DNA from: Desulfovibrionaceae bacterium
GTDB taxonomy: Bacteria > Desulfobacterota > Desulfovibrionia > Desulfovibrionales > Desulfovibrionaceae
NCBI GenBank assembly: GCA_009783025.1
Contig: WRHY01000007.1
Location: 1-64,000, forward strand
Direction of reading: 5' to 3'
Length of the DNA: 64,000 nt
The translations under genes and the position numbers were made by a program. The notes under the pieces are model-generated. The model saw nothing but the letters and a program-made list of their open reading frames with translations, was not told where the DNA came from and did not search any database. Of the stretch, positions 25,391 through 34,149 are shown one piece after another (within the stretch, counting starts at the first letter, position 1; every line of letters begins with the position of its first letter).

Positions 25391-26431
25391 CTATGCGATG
25401 CCGGTAAAGGCGGGCGCGTTAAATTTGGCGTCTCTGGCCCGGCGCAGTTGCAGAATGTTTTCCAGGGGCGAAGCCGGGGCAATGCCGCAGCCGGGCGCGA
25501 GAAAATCAACACCGCACTCAAGCGCGGCAATGGCTTCCGCGAAACAGGCTTCGGGCGTGCCCATGAACAGCGTTGATGATGACGACACATTGCCGAAGAC
25601 TTTGACCCCTTTGGCGTGAGCGATTTCAACAGCCAGCTTGAGATCCGTCTTTTCTTCGATACTGATGCCGGCCACTCCGGAGGCGCACATGTCCGGCAGA
25701 AGTTTTTCGGTATTGCCGCAGATATGCAGCACAATGGGACCGGGAGCGGCGTCCACTATCTTGCGCATGGCCGGGGCCACAAACTTGACCCAACTGCGCG
25801 GATTGAGCAGATCGCTCCCCGAGGTGGGGTCGGCCAGGCAGTAATAGTCAGCTCCCTGGCTGAAGGCGAAGGTGATGACTCTAATCAGCGCTTCAGTGGT
25901 TACCGCGAGCGCTTTTTCAATGCTTTGCGGGTCTTTGAGCGTGGCGCGCAGAGCGTTGCTGGTGCCCATAAGGTTGGCCGCGCAGGTAAACGGGCCTTCG
26001 GACATGCCAAAAATGGCGATATCGTCCCCGGCTTTTTCCTTGAGAAGGCGGAACTGTTCTTTAAAAGCCGGAAAACGGCCGCGTTCCAGCAGGTCATCCG
26101 GCAGGTCCAATTCGTTGATGTCGCGCTGCTCATAGGGGTGGGAAGCGATGAAGTACGGCGCGTCAATGGCCGGGGGACCGAGTTCGCAGCCGAGAGCCTC
26201 GCTTAAGGAAGTAATGTCCCAGCCCATGGCCTTGATCCAGTCAAACCCGGCAATCCGGTATCCGGCCAGGGATAAACCGGCCATGGCCGCCGGGTCCCGG
26301 TCAGCCAGAGGCCGCTCAAACCCGCTCCGCTTCATCAGCTCGACATCCGCATAGGCTGTGGTGCAGCCTACGGGGGTCATGTCCACATCTTTGCCGTTCA
26401 ACTTACGCAGCACGCGCTCTTTGGAATTCAT
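25391..26431 (-). CDS. MtaA-family cobamide methyltransferase, canonical zinc site
   Basis: A 346-residue UroD-fold protein beginning MNSKERVLRKLNGKDVD, as MtaA/CmuA-type enzymes do. The zinc ligands are visible: His and Cys in VLHICGNTEKLL, and the distal Cys in LAPGCGIAPASPLEN. In methanogens MtaA/MtbA move the methyl group from the corrinoid protein to coenzyme M; in bacteria homologues use tetrahydrofolate or other thiols. A thiol acceptor such as homocysteine would fit the DUF39/UPF0280 neighbours (inference). It is separated from the ABC ATPase gene by 28 bases. Confidence 0.9.
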   Translation of the reverse strand: MNSKERVLRKLNGKDVDMTPVGCTTAYADVELMKRSGFERPLADRDPAAMAGLSLAGYRIAGFDWIKAMGWDITSLSEALGCELGPPAIDAPYFIASHPYEQRDINELDLPDDLLERGRFPAFKEQFRLLKEKAGDDIAIFGMSEGPFTCAANLMGTSNALRATLKDPQSIEKALAVTTEALIRVITFAFSQGADYYCLADPTSGSDLLNPRSWVKFVAPAMRKIVDAAPGPIVLHICGNTEKLLPDMCASGVAGISIEEKTDLKLAVEIAHAKGVKVFGNVSSSSTLFMGTPEACFAEAIAALECGVDFLAPGCGIAPASPLENILQLRRARDAKFNAPAFTGIA

Positions 26432-26459
26432 GCCTGTTCTCCTGAATTATGGTGCACAG

Positions 26460-27209
26460 TTACCACCAGCGCACCAGATCCGTGATTTCCCGGCGCAGCC
26501 GGACAAATTCCGGATCGGTGATATCACGCGGGTGGGGCAGGTGGTTGGCAAAGACTTCGGCCTTGATGCTGGTCGGCTTGGGCGTGCAGACCAGGATGCG
26601 CTCGGACAGATAGACCGCTTCTTCCAGGTTGTGGGTAACAAAGATGATGGTCTGCTTTTTCCGCTGCCAGAGCTTCACCAGAAAGGATTCAATGTGAAAA
26701 CGGCTGCTGGTGTCCAACTGGCCGAAGGGCTCATCCATGAGCAGCATGTCGGGGTCTGTCACAAAAGCCCTGGCAATGGCCACCCGCTGTTTCATACCCG
26801 AGGAAATCTGGTTGGGGAAATAATCCCGGAAAGGCATAAGCCCGGTTATTTCAAGAATTTCCTCGACTTTGCTTTTGATCTCCTCCTCGGAATAGCCCTT
26901 TATTTCCAGACCGATTTTGACATTGTCCCAAACGGTCCGCCAAGGCAGGCAGGAGGACTCCTGAAAGACAAAGGCGATGTTGTGGCGCTTGTAATCAATG
27001 GGCTCGTTTTCAACCGTGACCTCGCCCTTGGTCGGCGGGAGAAGCCGGGTGACCACGTTGCACAGCGTGGTTTTGCCGCAGCCCGTGGGCCCGACGATGC
27101 AGAGAAATTCGCCGTCATAGATGTCGAAATTCAGGCCGTCAAGGACCACAAGATCACCGAAATGCTTGGAGAGATCTTTGATCTGGATTTTGCTTTTGCG
27201 TGTTTCCAT
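26460..27209 (-). CDS. ABC transporter ATPase, nitrate/taurine (SsuB/TauB) type, A
   Basis: About 249 residues with VGPTGCGKTT (Walker A), the Q-loop FQESSCLPW, the signature SSGMKQRVAIARAF, and LLMDEPFGQLD (Walker B). It energises uptake through the permease at 28025. The start at 27209 is chosen because AGGAT lies seven bases before it; an ATG six bases upstream would sit on top of that site. The presence of two similar but distinct ATPase genes in a row suggests a heterodimer, uncommon in this importer class. Confidence 0.92.
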   Translation of the reverse strand: METRKSKIQIKDLSKHFGDLVVLDGLNFDIYDGEFLCIVGPTGCGKTTLCNVVTRLLPPTKGEVTVENEPIDYKRHNIAFVFQESSCLPWRTVWDNVKIGLEIKGYSEEEIKSKVEEILEITGLMPFRDYFPNQISSGMKQRVAIARAFVTDPDMLLMDEPFGQLDTSSRFHIESFLVKLWQRKKQTIIFVTHNLEEAVYLSERILVCTPKPTSIKAEVFANHLPHPRDITDPEFVRLRREITDLVRWW

Positions 27210-27224
27210 ATGCATATCCTGTGC

Positions 27225-27965
27225 TTACTCAACGACTTCACACTGTTGGGTGATCAGGGCTCGAATTTGCAGGAAGTCGGCATCCGTCAGCTCTCTGGGG
27301 TGCGGGAATTCAATGATGTGCTCGGCTTTGATGGTGGCCGGCAGCTTGGTCAGAACCAGAATGCGCGAGGCCACATAGACCGCCTCTTCAATGTTGTTGG
27401 TGATAAAGACGACGGTTTTGCGTTCCTGCTGCCAGATGCGCATGATTTCTATCTGCATCAGGTAGCGGGTCTGGGCGTCCAGATGGCCGAAGGGCTCATC
27501 CATGACCAGAAGGTCCGGATTGGTGGCATAGGCCCTGGCAATGGCCACGCGCTGCTTCATGCCCCCGGAGATCTGGCGGGGATAGTAATCTTCAAATCCT
27601 TCCATGCCCACCAGCTTGATCACTTCCCGCCCCCGGGCATTGGCCTGTTGCTGGGACTGCCCTTTGATCACCAGGCCCATGGTGGCGTCTTCAAGCATGG
27701 TGTACCAGGGAATGCAGGAAGACTCCTGAAATACATAGGAAATATTATGTACGTCCGGATTGATCTTCTGCCCGCGCAGAAGCACCTGGCCCTGCTGGGG
27801 CTGATCCAGCCCGCAGAGCAGGTTGGCCAGCGTGGTTTTGCCGCAGCCGGTCGGCCCGACAATGACCAGAAATTCATTTTCATTCACGTGGAATTTGACG
27901 TTGTCCAGAACGGTCAGCGTGCCGAACCGTTTGGTTATATTCACATCCAGAAGATGTTCGCTCAT
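27225..27965 (-). CDS. ABC transporter ATPase, nitrate/taurine (SsuB/TauB) type, B
   Basis: A 246-residue nucleotide-binding subunit: VGPTGCGKTT, FQESSCIPW, ISGGMKQRVAIARAY, LLVMDEPFGHLD and a switch His (FITNN is present where FVTHN is usual, so the His position is Asn). If that reading is right, this site may hydrolyse ATP poorly, leaving subunit A (FVTHN) as the active site of an asymmetric pair. The start at 27965 follows GGAGG by five bases. The next gene upstream is the permease. Confidence 0.92.
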   Translation of the reverse strand: MSEHLLDVNITKRFGTLTVLDNVKFHVNENEFLVIVGPTGCGKTTLANLLCGLDQPQQGQVLLRGQKINPDVHNISYVFQESSCIPWYTMLEDATMGLVIKGQSQQQANARGREVIKLVGMEGFEDYYPRQISGGMKQRVAIARAYATNPDLLVMDEPFGHLDAQTRYLMQIEIMRIWQQERKTVVFITNNIEEAVYVASRILVLTKLPATIKAEHIIEFPHPRELTDADFLQIRALITQQCEVVE

Positions 27966-28024
27966 GGTTCCTCCAGGCAAACACGGGGTTGCACGAAGAA
28001 AGAATTCCCCGCTACGCTAACTGA

Positions 28025-28813
28025 TTAGTCAATGGAGATTTCAGATCTCCAGCGGAACATTCTCCTTTCCACAAGAATGAACAACTCGTTCATAATGAAG
28101 CCGATGATGCCGATGACCAGCATGCCGACGATAATCTCGCTCATGCGCATCAGTTCGGCGTACTTCAGGATTAAGCGGCCGATGCCGACCATTTCGCCGC
28201 CGATCATTTCGGCCGCCACAATGCACATCCAGGCCACGCCCAGGCCGACGCGCATGCCGGTGGCGATATCCGGAAGTACCGACGGGACGACGATTTTGCG
28301 GATAATATAGCTGCGTTTCGCGCCAAAGACCTTGGCCACATTGACGTGCACCGGGTTGACCCGGGTGACGCTGAGCAGGGTGGTGATGAAAATGGGGAAA
28401 AACGCGCCCAGCCAGATCAGGAAGACATAGCGGCTGAAGCCCACCAGGAAAACGATGGCCATGGGAATCCAAGCGATGGGCGGAATGAACCGGATGGGCT
28501 CAAGAATGGATCTGGTGCGGTTATAGAGCTTGGGCCACAGACCCATGGCCAGCCCGAGCGGAATGCCCAGAGCGCAGGCCGCGGCGAACCCCGAGAAGAT
28601 GCGCAGGAGGCTTGCCCAGATGTGTTGCCAAAGCAGGATGCCTTCAATGTCGCCTTTGGCGTTCAGTTTGACAAAGGCTTCCCAGATGGAGGAAGGCGGC
28701 GGAAAATAGGGTGATTGCTGCCAGTTGGAGAGGAGCGTCCACAAAAGCCCGACAATGAGCAGGCTTAAAAGGTTATAGGCGATGGTTTTGATGCGTTCCT
28801 GCTTATTGTCCAT
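28025..28813 (-). CDS. ABC transporter permease, nitrate/taurine (SsuC/TauC) type
   Basis: A 262-residue inner-membrane protein with six predicted helices. The cytoplasmic coupling loop reads VFGAKRSYIIRKIVVPSVLP, matching the EAA-type motif of binding-protein-dependent permeases. It pairs with the two ATPases and the substrate-binding protein flanking it. Sulfonates, nitrate, bicarbonate and small carboxylates are typical cargo of the family; the cargo here is unknown. Confidence 0.92.
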   Translation of the reverse strand: MDNKQERIKTIAYNLLSLLIVGLLWTLLSNWQQSPYFPPPSSIWEAFVKLNAKGDIEGILLWQHIWASLLRIFSGFAAACALGIPLGLAMGLWPKLYNRTRSILEPIRFIPPIAWIPMAIVFLVGFSRYVFLIWLGAFFPIFITTLLSVTRVNPVHVNVAKVFGAKRSYIIRKIVVPSVLPDIATGMRVGLGVAWMCIVAAEMIGGEMVGIGRLILKYAELMRMSEIIVGMLVIGIIGFIMNELFILVERRMFRWRSEISID

Positions 28814-28869
28814 ACTGAACTCCTGTCAGCGATTCGAATAGGGTAGCATGGTGGTTGCGGCAACCCGAT

Positions 28870-28910
28870 GGCCCGGCAGAGCCTACGGCTGCATGGTCTG
28901 CTGCCGGGCC
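28870..28910 (-). terminator. Hairpin between substrate-binding protein and permease genes
   Basis: GCCCGGCAG...CTGCCGGGC encloses a loop of about 20 bases in the 122-bp gap after the binding-protein gene. There is no long T-run, so it is more likely a processing or attenuation hairpin that keeps the binding protein in excess, as is common in ABC operons. Confidence 0.45.
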
Positions 28911-28935
28911 GCACTTCAATCTGAAGCGATCCTCT

Positions 28936-29919
28936 CTATTCGGCCGGAGCCTTGGTGTTAGTCAGTTTTTCAAGCAGTTCCGGACGGTAGAGGCTCTTTA
29001 TGAAGGCATCCAGATCCGCGACTTTGACATTGACGATCTTGTCCTGCTCAATCAGATCCGCGGCCATGCTCTTCATGCTGGCCGTATTGACAAAGGGCGG
29101 GTAAGGATATTTCACGGTCTTCAGGGCCGCTCGCACAATGTTTTCATCCATGCCGGTGGATTTCGCCATTATGGCCACGGATTCGTCCTGGTTGTCCAGG
29201 AACCATCTGTAGGCTTCCAGATAGACCTTGAGCAAGGCCTCAACGGTTTCCGGGTCTTCCTTGAGCGTCTTTTCCGTGGTCAGCAGCACGCAGCATTGAT
29301 GTCCGGGCATCATGTCGTGAGAGGTCAGAAGCTCATGCCCGTAGCCAAGGGCAACGGCCCTGGACGGATGCGGCGCCCAGGCAATAAAGCCGTCGATTTC
29401 CTTTTTGTCGAGGAACAGGGGCATATCGGAAACCTTCATGGACATGCGCTGGATGCGGATGTTATTGGCGGTGGCCAATTGCGCAATCATGGCGTCCTGA
29501 ATGGAGCCGGTGCCCGGCGTGCCGATTTTTTTGCCGTCCAGATCTTTGATCGTCTTGATGTTATCGGTAACGACAAGACTTGATCCTTCACCGTTGACGC
29601 TGGCCAGAACGGCCATTTTTACGCCCTGAGCGTGGGTGATCATGGCGGGCACGGCGCCGCAGGTGCCGAAGTTAATGGACCCGGCGGCCATGTCCTGCAT
29701 CAGGTAGGAGCCGGCAAGGAACTCGCTCCACTTGGCAGTGAAGCCGGCCGCTTCCAGAAGTTTTTTCTCCTTCATGATCATGACTGCGGGGCTGTGCAGG
29801 TCCGCCACCAGGTAGCCGAAACGGATCTCCTTTGGCGCGGCGAGCGCCATTGTTGCGCTGAGGCTGAACACGATTACCAGCAACCCGACCCAAAACATGC
29901 CTTTGTTCCTGGAAAACAT
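28936..29919 (-). CDS. ABC substrate-binding protein (TauA/SsuA/NMT1-like)
   Basis: A 327-residue periplasmic protein. The signal peptide (GLLVIVFSLSATMALA, cleavage near residue 27) is followed by KEIRFGYL, the usual first strand. NFGTCGAVPAMIT near residue 83 and KKIGTPGTGSIQDA near 130 form the ligand-binding loops of this fold. The strong AAGGAGG ribosome-binding site agrees with high expression. The residue pattern does not reveal the ligand; context suggests a methylated or sulfur-containing organic anion. Confidence 0.9.
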   Translation of the reverse strand: MFSRNKGMFWVGLLVIVFSLSATMALAAPKEIRFGYLVADLHSPAVMIMKEKKLLEAAGFTAKWSEFLAGSYLMQDMAAGSINFGTCGAVPAMITHAQGVKMAVLASVNGEGSSLVVTDNIKTIKDLDGKKIGTPGTGSIQDAMIAQLATANNIRIQRMSMKVSDMPLFLDKKEIDGFIAWAPHPSRAVALGYGHELLTSHDMMPGHQCCVLLTTEKTLKEDPETVEALLKVYLEAYRWFLDNQDESVAIMAKSTGMDENIVRAALKTVKYPYPPFVNTASMKSMAADLIEQDKIVNVKVADLDAFIKSLYRPELLEKLTNTKAPAE

Positions 29920-30059
29920 AGAAAACCTCCTTAAAAAATGAAAAAAAGATGAAACTCCTTGTGAAGAAGGTCACAACCTCCCTCGTTAATCGCACCCTAT
30001 AACAAAGCTCCGTGAGCTGAAAGATAAAATCCGTACTGAGGCGCTATCCCGGTTTGCGG

Positions 30060-30920
30060 CTAGGGCCCCGCATCTACCAGACGGCGCTGCTTCCCCGTGG
30101 CCACGGCTTCGGCCAGAAGGTTTTCAGAAGCGGCAAGGCGGCTTCGGACTTCCTCTCCGCCAAGGCTGGCCAGCGCTACGGCCCTGGCCAGCACGGCCTC
30201 GGGCTCGGAAACAAGGGCCAGCGGAACGGCCAAGGTAAGGTTGTGACCGGCCAGAACGCCGGTATTGTCGAACAGCAAGGTATCCTGTTGCATGGGAAAA
30301 AGGTCGGCGATAACCGCGAGTGACGGCCTTTCAGCGCTGTCACGCGCGCCCGTGCCGCTGATAAAGCCCAGACCGCCATTGAGCAGAAGCGTGTTCCCGG
30401 TATAAAGCACACCCTTCAAAAGTCCGGCCAATTCCGGATCAAGGGGCGCGTCAAACACCGTGAAGCGGGCGAACTGCATACGGCCCAGCACAGTGGTTCC
30501 GGTGTGTTCCGTCGCCTCCATGGACCGGCACCAGACGGCAATTTCCTTGCCCCTGAGCACATCCGAAAACAGGTGGCGGCCCGTGTAGTCCGTGTTGTTT
30601 TCAGCGGTCATGTCCGCTGTGAACATGATATCCACAACACCAAGCCGTTCATTGGGAGCCGGTCCGATAAACCCGGAAACGCCGTTCAGGGTCAGGGCCG
30701 CCGCGCGGGTGAACGCGCCGCGCCCGGCCACGGGCACGAGAAACATGCAGCCCGTATCCGCCATGGGGCTGGGTTGCGAGAGGATCAGCACATCCGGCCG
30801 CTGTTTGCCGCTCTCTTTTCCCGTTGCCAGGGCTTGGGCCGTGATCACTTGCAGACCCTGGGCGGCGGCTTTGGCGTTGAGCCGGGTAATAACGTCGCTG
30901 GCGGTCACTTGCTTGGACAT
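30060..30920 (-). CDS. Diverged DUF39 (HcyBio)-like protein, short form
   Basis: A 286-residue protein with no family I know by name. Reading it beside the DUF39 gene at 32274 shows matching blocks: RMQFARFTVFDAP against EMPFARLYPSRN, and NTLLLNGGLGFISGTGARDS against MRVLVNGAVGMLVGYGTRSS. The TGRHLFSDVLRGKEI segment corresponds to GGGHVLRELVERKAV in the same order. I therefore infer it is a shortened DUF39 homologue lacking the ferredoxin tail and part of the N-terminus. It follows the CCG protein by nine bases. The start has GGAGT upstream. Function is unknown. Confidence 0.65.
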   Translation of the reverse strand: MSKQVTASDVITRLNAKAAAQGLQVITAQALATGKESGKQRPDVLILSQPSPMADTGCMFLVPVAGRGAFTRAAALTLNGVSGFIGPAPNERLGVVDIMFTADMTAENNTDYTGRHLFSDVLRGKEIAVWCRSMEATEHTGTTVLGRMQFARFTVFDAPLDPELAGLLKGVLYTGNTLLLNGGLGFISGTGARDSAERPSLAVIADLFPMQQDTLLFDNTGVLAGHNLTLAVPLALVSEPEAVLARAVALASLGGEEVRSRLAASENLLAEAVATGKQRRLVDAGP

Positions 30921-30929
30921 GGTTGACTC

Positions 30930-32249
30930 CTATTTGCGAAAGGCCACCGCTTCGGCCAGATGAACGATCCTGCCCGGAATCTTGTGCCTGGCCATGGTGT
31001 CGGCCAGTTGGATCAGACAGCCCGGACAGGAGGTAATGACATACTCGGCCCCGCTTTCGCGCAGGGCGGCAGCCTTTTCCGAGCCGATTTCCCGCGACAG
31101 ATCGTAATTGTACAGGTTGAAAGACCCGCCGAACCCACAGCAGCCTTGCCGGGACAGTTCACGAAAATCATCGCCAAAGGTCCGCTGCAGAATGGTCAGC
31201 GGTTCACGGCTGACATGTTGCAGACGAGCCAGGTGGCAGGGCTCGTGCCAGGTGACTGTTGCCCCTTTGGGCAGGGCCGAACGGCAGGAAAAGTCGGCAA
31301 AATCGCAGGCGGCAAGGACAATCTCTGAAACGTCCTTGACCTTGATCGCCATGGCGGCCAAGCGGGCGGTCTCCTCTGGAGTGTTCCCGATGCGCGGCCA
31401 CATGTCGCGCATGGCTGAACCACAGGTGGCGCAACCGGTGACCACAGAGTCAACCCGGCATTTTTCCAGCACGTCAAGATTATGCAGGGCCATGCGCCGG
31501 GCTGTTTCATGATCGCCGTTGGCATGCACGGCCAAACCACAGCAGCCTTGCTCTTTGGGGAAGACAACATCCATTCCGGCTTCACTCAGCAGGCGGACAA
31601 CAGCTTTTCCCGTGTCCGGGAGTAAAAATTCCGCCGCGCAACCGGAGAAGTAAGCAACCCGGACCGGCTTCCCGCTCGGGTTCACAGCGGGTGTTTCCTC
31701 CGGCAGCGCGTCGGAAAGAAACTCGGAAGCAATGGAGGGGACGTTGCGGCCTCGGGCAAACCTGGGCAGCAGGGCGGGCAGATGCCGGATCGGGGCCGGG
31801 GCGTTGCCTTGCAGGGAAAAACCGGCCTGAACGTCGGCGGTTTCGGGCAGGAGTCCCTGCACGCGGGAAGCGGCCCGCAGCGTCCGGCGCATGGCTTTGC
31901 GGTTCAGCAAGAGTTTACGGAAGGCAATCTTTTTCCCTGTGGGCAGGCCGTTGCGGTCAACCTGCGCCTGGCGCAGCATGGACACGATCAGGTCATTGCG
32001 AATGCCGCGCGGGCAGACCATGGTACACCTGCCGCACAGCAGGCATTTGCCGATATCTTTCAAGCCTTCCGGGTCGGCTTTGAGCCGCAGCAACTCGTGA
32101 ATCCGGTTGTTGCGTCCCCTGGCGGTCAGAATCTCGCGCGGCTCCCCGGCGTACACCGGGCAGGTCTGCAAACAGGTTCCGCAGGCCAGGCACAAGGCAG
32201 CCTGTTTGGCGCAGGCTTCAGCGGTAAAGGTGTCAAGGGCGTCAGACAT
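30930..32249 (-). CDS. CCG-domain iron-sulfur protein (GlcF/HdrD-like)
   Basis: A 439-residue protein. Two N-terminal [4Fe-4S] motifs (CLACGTCLQTCPVY, CLLCGRCTMVCPRG) are followed by two cysteine-rich CCG domains (SGCAAEFLLP...GCCGLA and EPCHLAR...GCCGFGG). This is the layout of glycolate oxidase FeS subunits and of HdrD/HdrB-type proteins, where CCG domains hold non-cubane clusters that act on disulfides or pass electrons to flavoproteins. No flavin oxidase subunit is adjacent, so a heterodisulfide-like or electron-hub role with the molybdoenzyme is possible. Start 32249 (ATG) follows TTGAGGT; a TTG twelve bases upstream is an alternative. Confidence 0.9.
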   Translation of the reverse strand: MSDALDTFTAEACAKQAALCLACGTCLQTCPVYAGEPREILTARGRNNRIHELLRLKADPEGLKDIGKCLLCGRCTMVCPRGIRNDLIVSMLRQAQVDRNGLPTGKKIAFRKLLLNRKAMRRTLRAASRVQGLLPETADVQAGFSLQGNAPAPIRHLPALLPRFARGRNVPSIASEFLSDALPEETPAVNPSGKPVRVAYFSGCAAEFLLPDTGKAVVRLLSEAGMDVVFPKEQGCCGLAVHANGDHETARRMALHNLDVLEKCRVDSVVTGCATCGSAMRDMWPRIGNTPEETARLAAMAIKVKDVSEIVLAACDFADFSCRSALPKGATVTWHEPCHLARLQHVSREPLTILQRTFGDDFRELSRQGCCGFGGSFNLYNYDLSREIGSEKAAALRESGAEYVITSCPGCLIQLADTMARHKIPGRIVHLAEAVAFRK

Positions 32250-32273
32250 GGCGTACCTCAAGAGTTGTATGCC

Positions 32274-33584
32274 TTAGGAGTTCCAGAGCAGGCACCGGGC
32301 GTCCGTATCCACCAGGAAAAAGTCGCGTTCCAGGAGTTTGCTCTTCAGCAATTCAGCCAGGCGGTGCGCCCGCAGCCGGTTGGACTGCCGGAAAATAATC
32401 GGAATGGATTTGCCAAAGGCGACAATGTCGCCCAGACCCCGCCTGGGGCCCCATCCCTGGCCCATGAACGCGCCGCCGGGACAGTTCGCGGTGCAGGCCC
32501 CGCAGGCCACGCACAGATCCTGATCGATGATCTTTTCCTGCCAGGATATGGCGTTCATGGGGCAGTAGTACTCCGCTTCACACTGGAATGAGCAACTGAT
32601 GCAACGCTCAGGGTCAAAGGCCACCTCGAGCGGCGTATCATGCCAGATTTGCGAATATTTGACCGAGACCAGCTTGATCCGGTCCGACAAGTCCCCGATA
32701 TAATGCGGAATGCATTCATCCCGGCAGGCCATCAGCCGGTCCAGAACATCCTGGCTGGTTATGGGAAAAGGGACGGCCAGGCTGTTGCATATTTCCACGC
32801 CGTAACTGGTGCGGAAACCGCCCATGTATTGGGGGTCCATTGTCCGCATGTCGGCCGCCGAGGCAAAACACACCTGCTCGGCTGACGAGCGGGTGCCGTA
32901 TCCGACCAGCATGCCCACGGCTCCGTTCACCAACACGCGCATGCCCGGCCTGAGAATGCTGTGGCCGGAATCATTCTCGCCGGGGTTCATTTCACCGCTG
33001 CCGCTCACGGCCAGACCGGCCAGCGGCGGTATGGGGCGGCAGGCGAATATGGAGGTCGGGTTGTTGCGGTACGCCGAGGCGTTTTTGATGTTCGTGAAGC
33101 CCATGTAGTTCTGGTACGAGTTGCGTGAGGGATACAGCCGGGCAAAGGGCATCTCGTCCAGGGTGACGGTGCGGTAATGCTGCCTGCCGCCCTGCCGCCA
33201 GGTAACGTCAACCGCTTTGCGTTCCACCAGTTCGCGCAGGACATGGCCGCCGCCATAGCGGCCGTGATGGTCATGGCTTTCCTCGGTTCCGTTGAGTATG
33301 GCCGGGGTAAGGCCTTTTTCCGTGGCAAAGGAGGCCAGACAGGGAACGTCATTCAGGCGGACATCGCTCACCCGGCTCCCGTTTTCGCCGATGGGGAGCG
33401 AGAGCATGGCCGAAGTGCCGGACATGACCGCCCGCGTGGCTGTTGTGACCACATCCACATCGGCCGGAGTGAAGGTTTCCCCGGCGCGCACCCTGGCTTT
33501 CAGTTCCATGGCCGTCATGATGACGGCTTCGCCGGCGGCCAGGCGCGAATTGATTTCCGCTATGGTTTTTGTTTCACTGCTCAT
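32274..33584 (-). CDS. DUF39 (HcyBio, COG1900) protein fused to two ferredoxin motifs
   Basis: A 436-residue protein. The N-terminal 300 residues carry the DUF39 pattern: TIAEINSRLAAGEAVIMTA, VDVVTTATRAVMSGTSAML, GGGHVLRELV, SRNSYQNYMGF and LVNGAVGMLVGYGTRS. The C-terminus has an irregular cluster motif CISCSFQCEAEYYCP (about 325) and a regular one, CVACGACTANCPGG (about 356). DUF39 proteins are known from genetics in methanogens and Desulfovibrio to be needed for homocysteine formation from sulfide and aspartate semialdehyde, usually with a separate NIL-ferredoxin partner; here the ferredoxin is fused. CBS domains found in some homologues are absent. The start follows CAGGA. Confidence 0.88.
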   Translation of the reverse strand: MSSETKTIAEINSRLAAGEAVIMTAMELKARVRAGETFTPADVDVVTTATRAVMSGTSAMLSLPIGENGSRVSDVRLNDVPCLASFATEKGLTPAILNGTEESHDHHGRYGGGHVLRELVERKAVDVTWRQGGRQHYRTVTLDEMPFARLYPSRNSYQNYMGFTNIKNASAYRNNPTSIFACRPIPPLAGLAVSGSGEMNPGENDSGHSILRPGMRVLVNGAVGMLVGYGTRSSAEQVCFASAADMRTMDPQYMGGFRTSYGVEICNSLAVPFPITSQDVLDRLMACRDECIPHYIGDLSDRIKLVSVKYSQIWHDTPLEVAFDPERCISCSFQCEAEYYCPMNAISWQEKIIDQDLCVACGACTANCPGGAFMGQGWGPRRGLGDIVAFGKSIPIIFRQSNRLRAHRLAELLKSKLLERDFFLVDTDARCLLWNS

Positions 33585-33610
33585 GCTGTCCTGACCCTGT
33601 GGATATGGGG

Positions 33611-34093
33611 TTATGGTCTGAATTCAGCTTCGCCCATGCTGCGCAGGCGTTTTTCTTCCAGCGCGAACCGGATGTCGGCGGCCCGGCCGATGTGCAGGCA
33701 TTTCATGGCGCAACGGGTGGCGCAGGCCGGGGCCAGGCCTTTGCCCACCCTGGCCGCGCAAACGTCGCACAGCGGACCCGTGTAGGTTCCGGTTTTATCC
33801 GCGGGACAGACGGTCCAATAGTCATTTCCGGCGTAGTCACAGGGGTCGGCGCAAGTACGGCAGGTGGTGGGCAGGGTCACCAGTTTGCCGGGCTTTCCCT
33901 GACGGCGTTCCACGGCAATCCGGCGCGCCTGGCTGGCAAAGCTGTCCCCGTAATCGGCCTGGCAGGCCATGCGGCAGGCCCCGCAGCCGATGCAGCGGTC
34001 CATATCCAGAAGCAGGACCAGATCATCGGGATGCGCATCACGCAGGGCTATCCCCTGCTCGTTATATTGGCTGCTGACGTAGACGACCCGCAT
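33611..34093 (-). CDS. 4Fe-4S electron-transfer subunit (DmsB/HybA-like)
   Basis: A 160-residue protein. Motifs in order: CIGCGACRMACQ (about 34-45), CRTCADPCDY and CPADKTGTY in the middle, and CDVCAARVGKGLAPACATRC towards the end, giving a set of cysteines for up to four clusters as in the B subunits of DMSO-reductase family enzymes. It is short for that class (usually 180-220). It lies 56 bases downstream of the molybdopterin oxidoreductase gene, its evident partner. There is no Tat or Sec signal, so the pair seems cytoplasmic. Confidence 0.88.
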   Translation of the reverse strand: MRVVYVSSQYNEQGIALRDAHPDDLVLLLDMDRCIGCGACRMACQADYGDSFASQARRIAVERRQGKPGKLVTLPTTCRTCADPCDYAGNDYWTVCPADKTGTYTGPLCDVCAARVGKGLAPACATRCAMKCLHIGRAADIRFALEEKRLRSMGEAEFRP

Positions 34094-34149
34094 ATTTCCT
34101 CCTGAACTGCATGCTGAAAAAATGCTCCCGCCTAAGGCGAGGGGTATTC

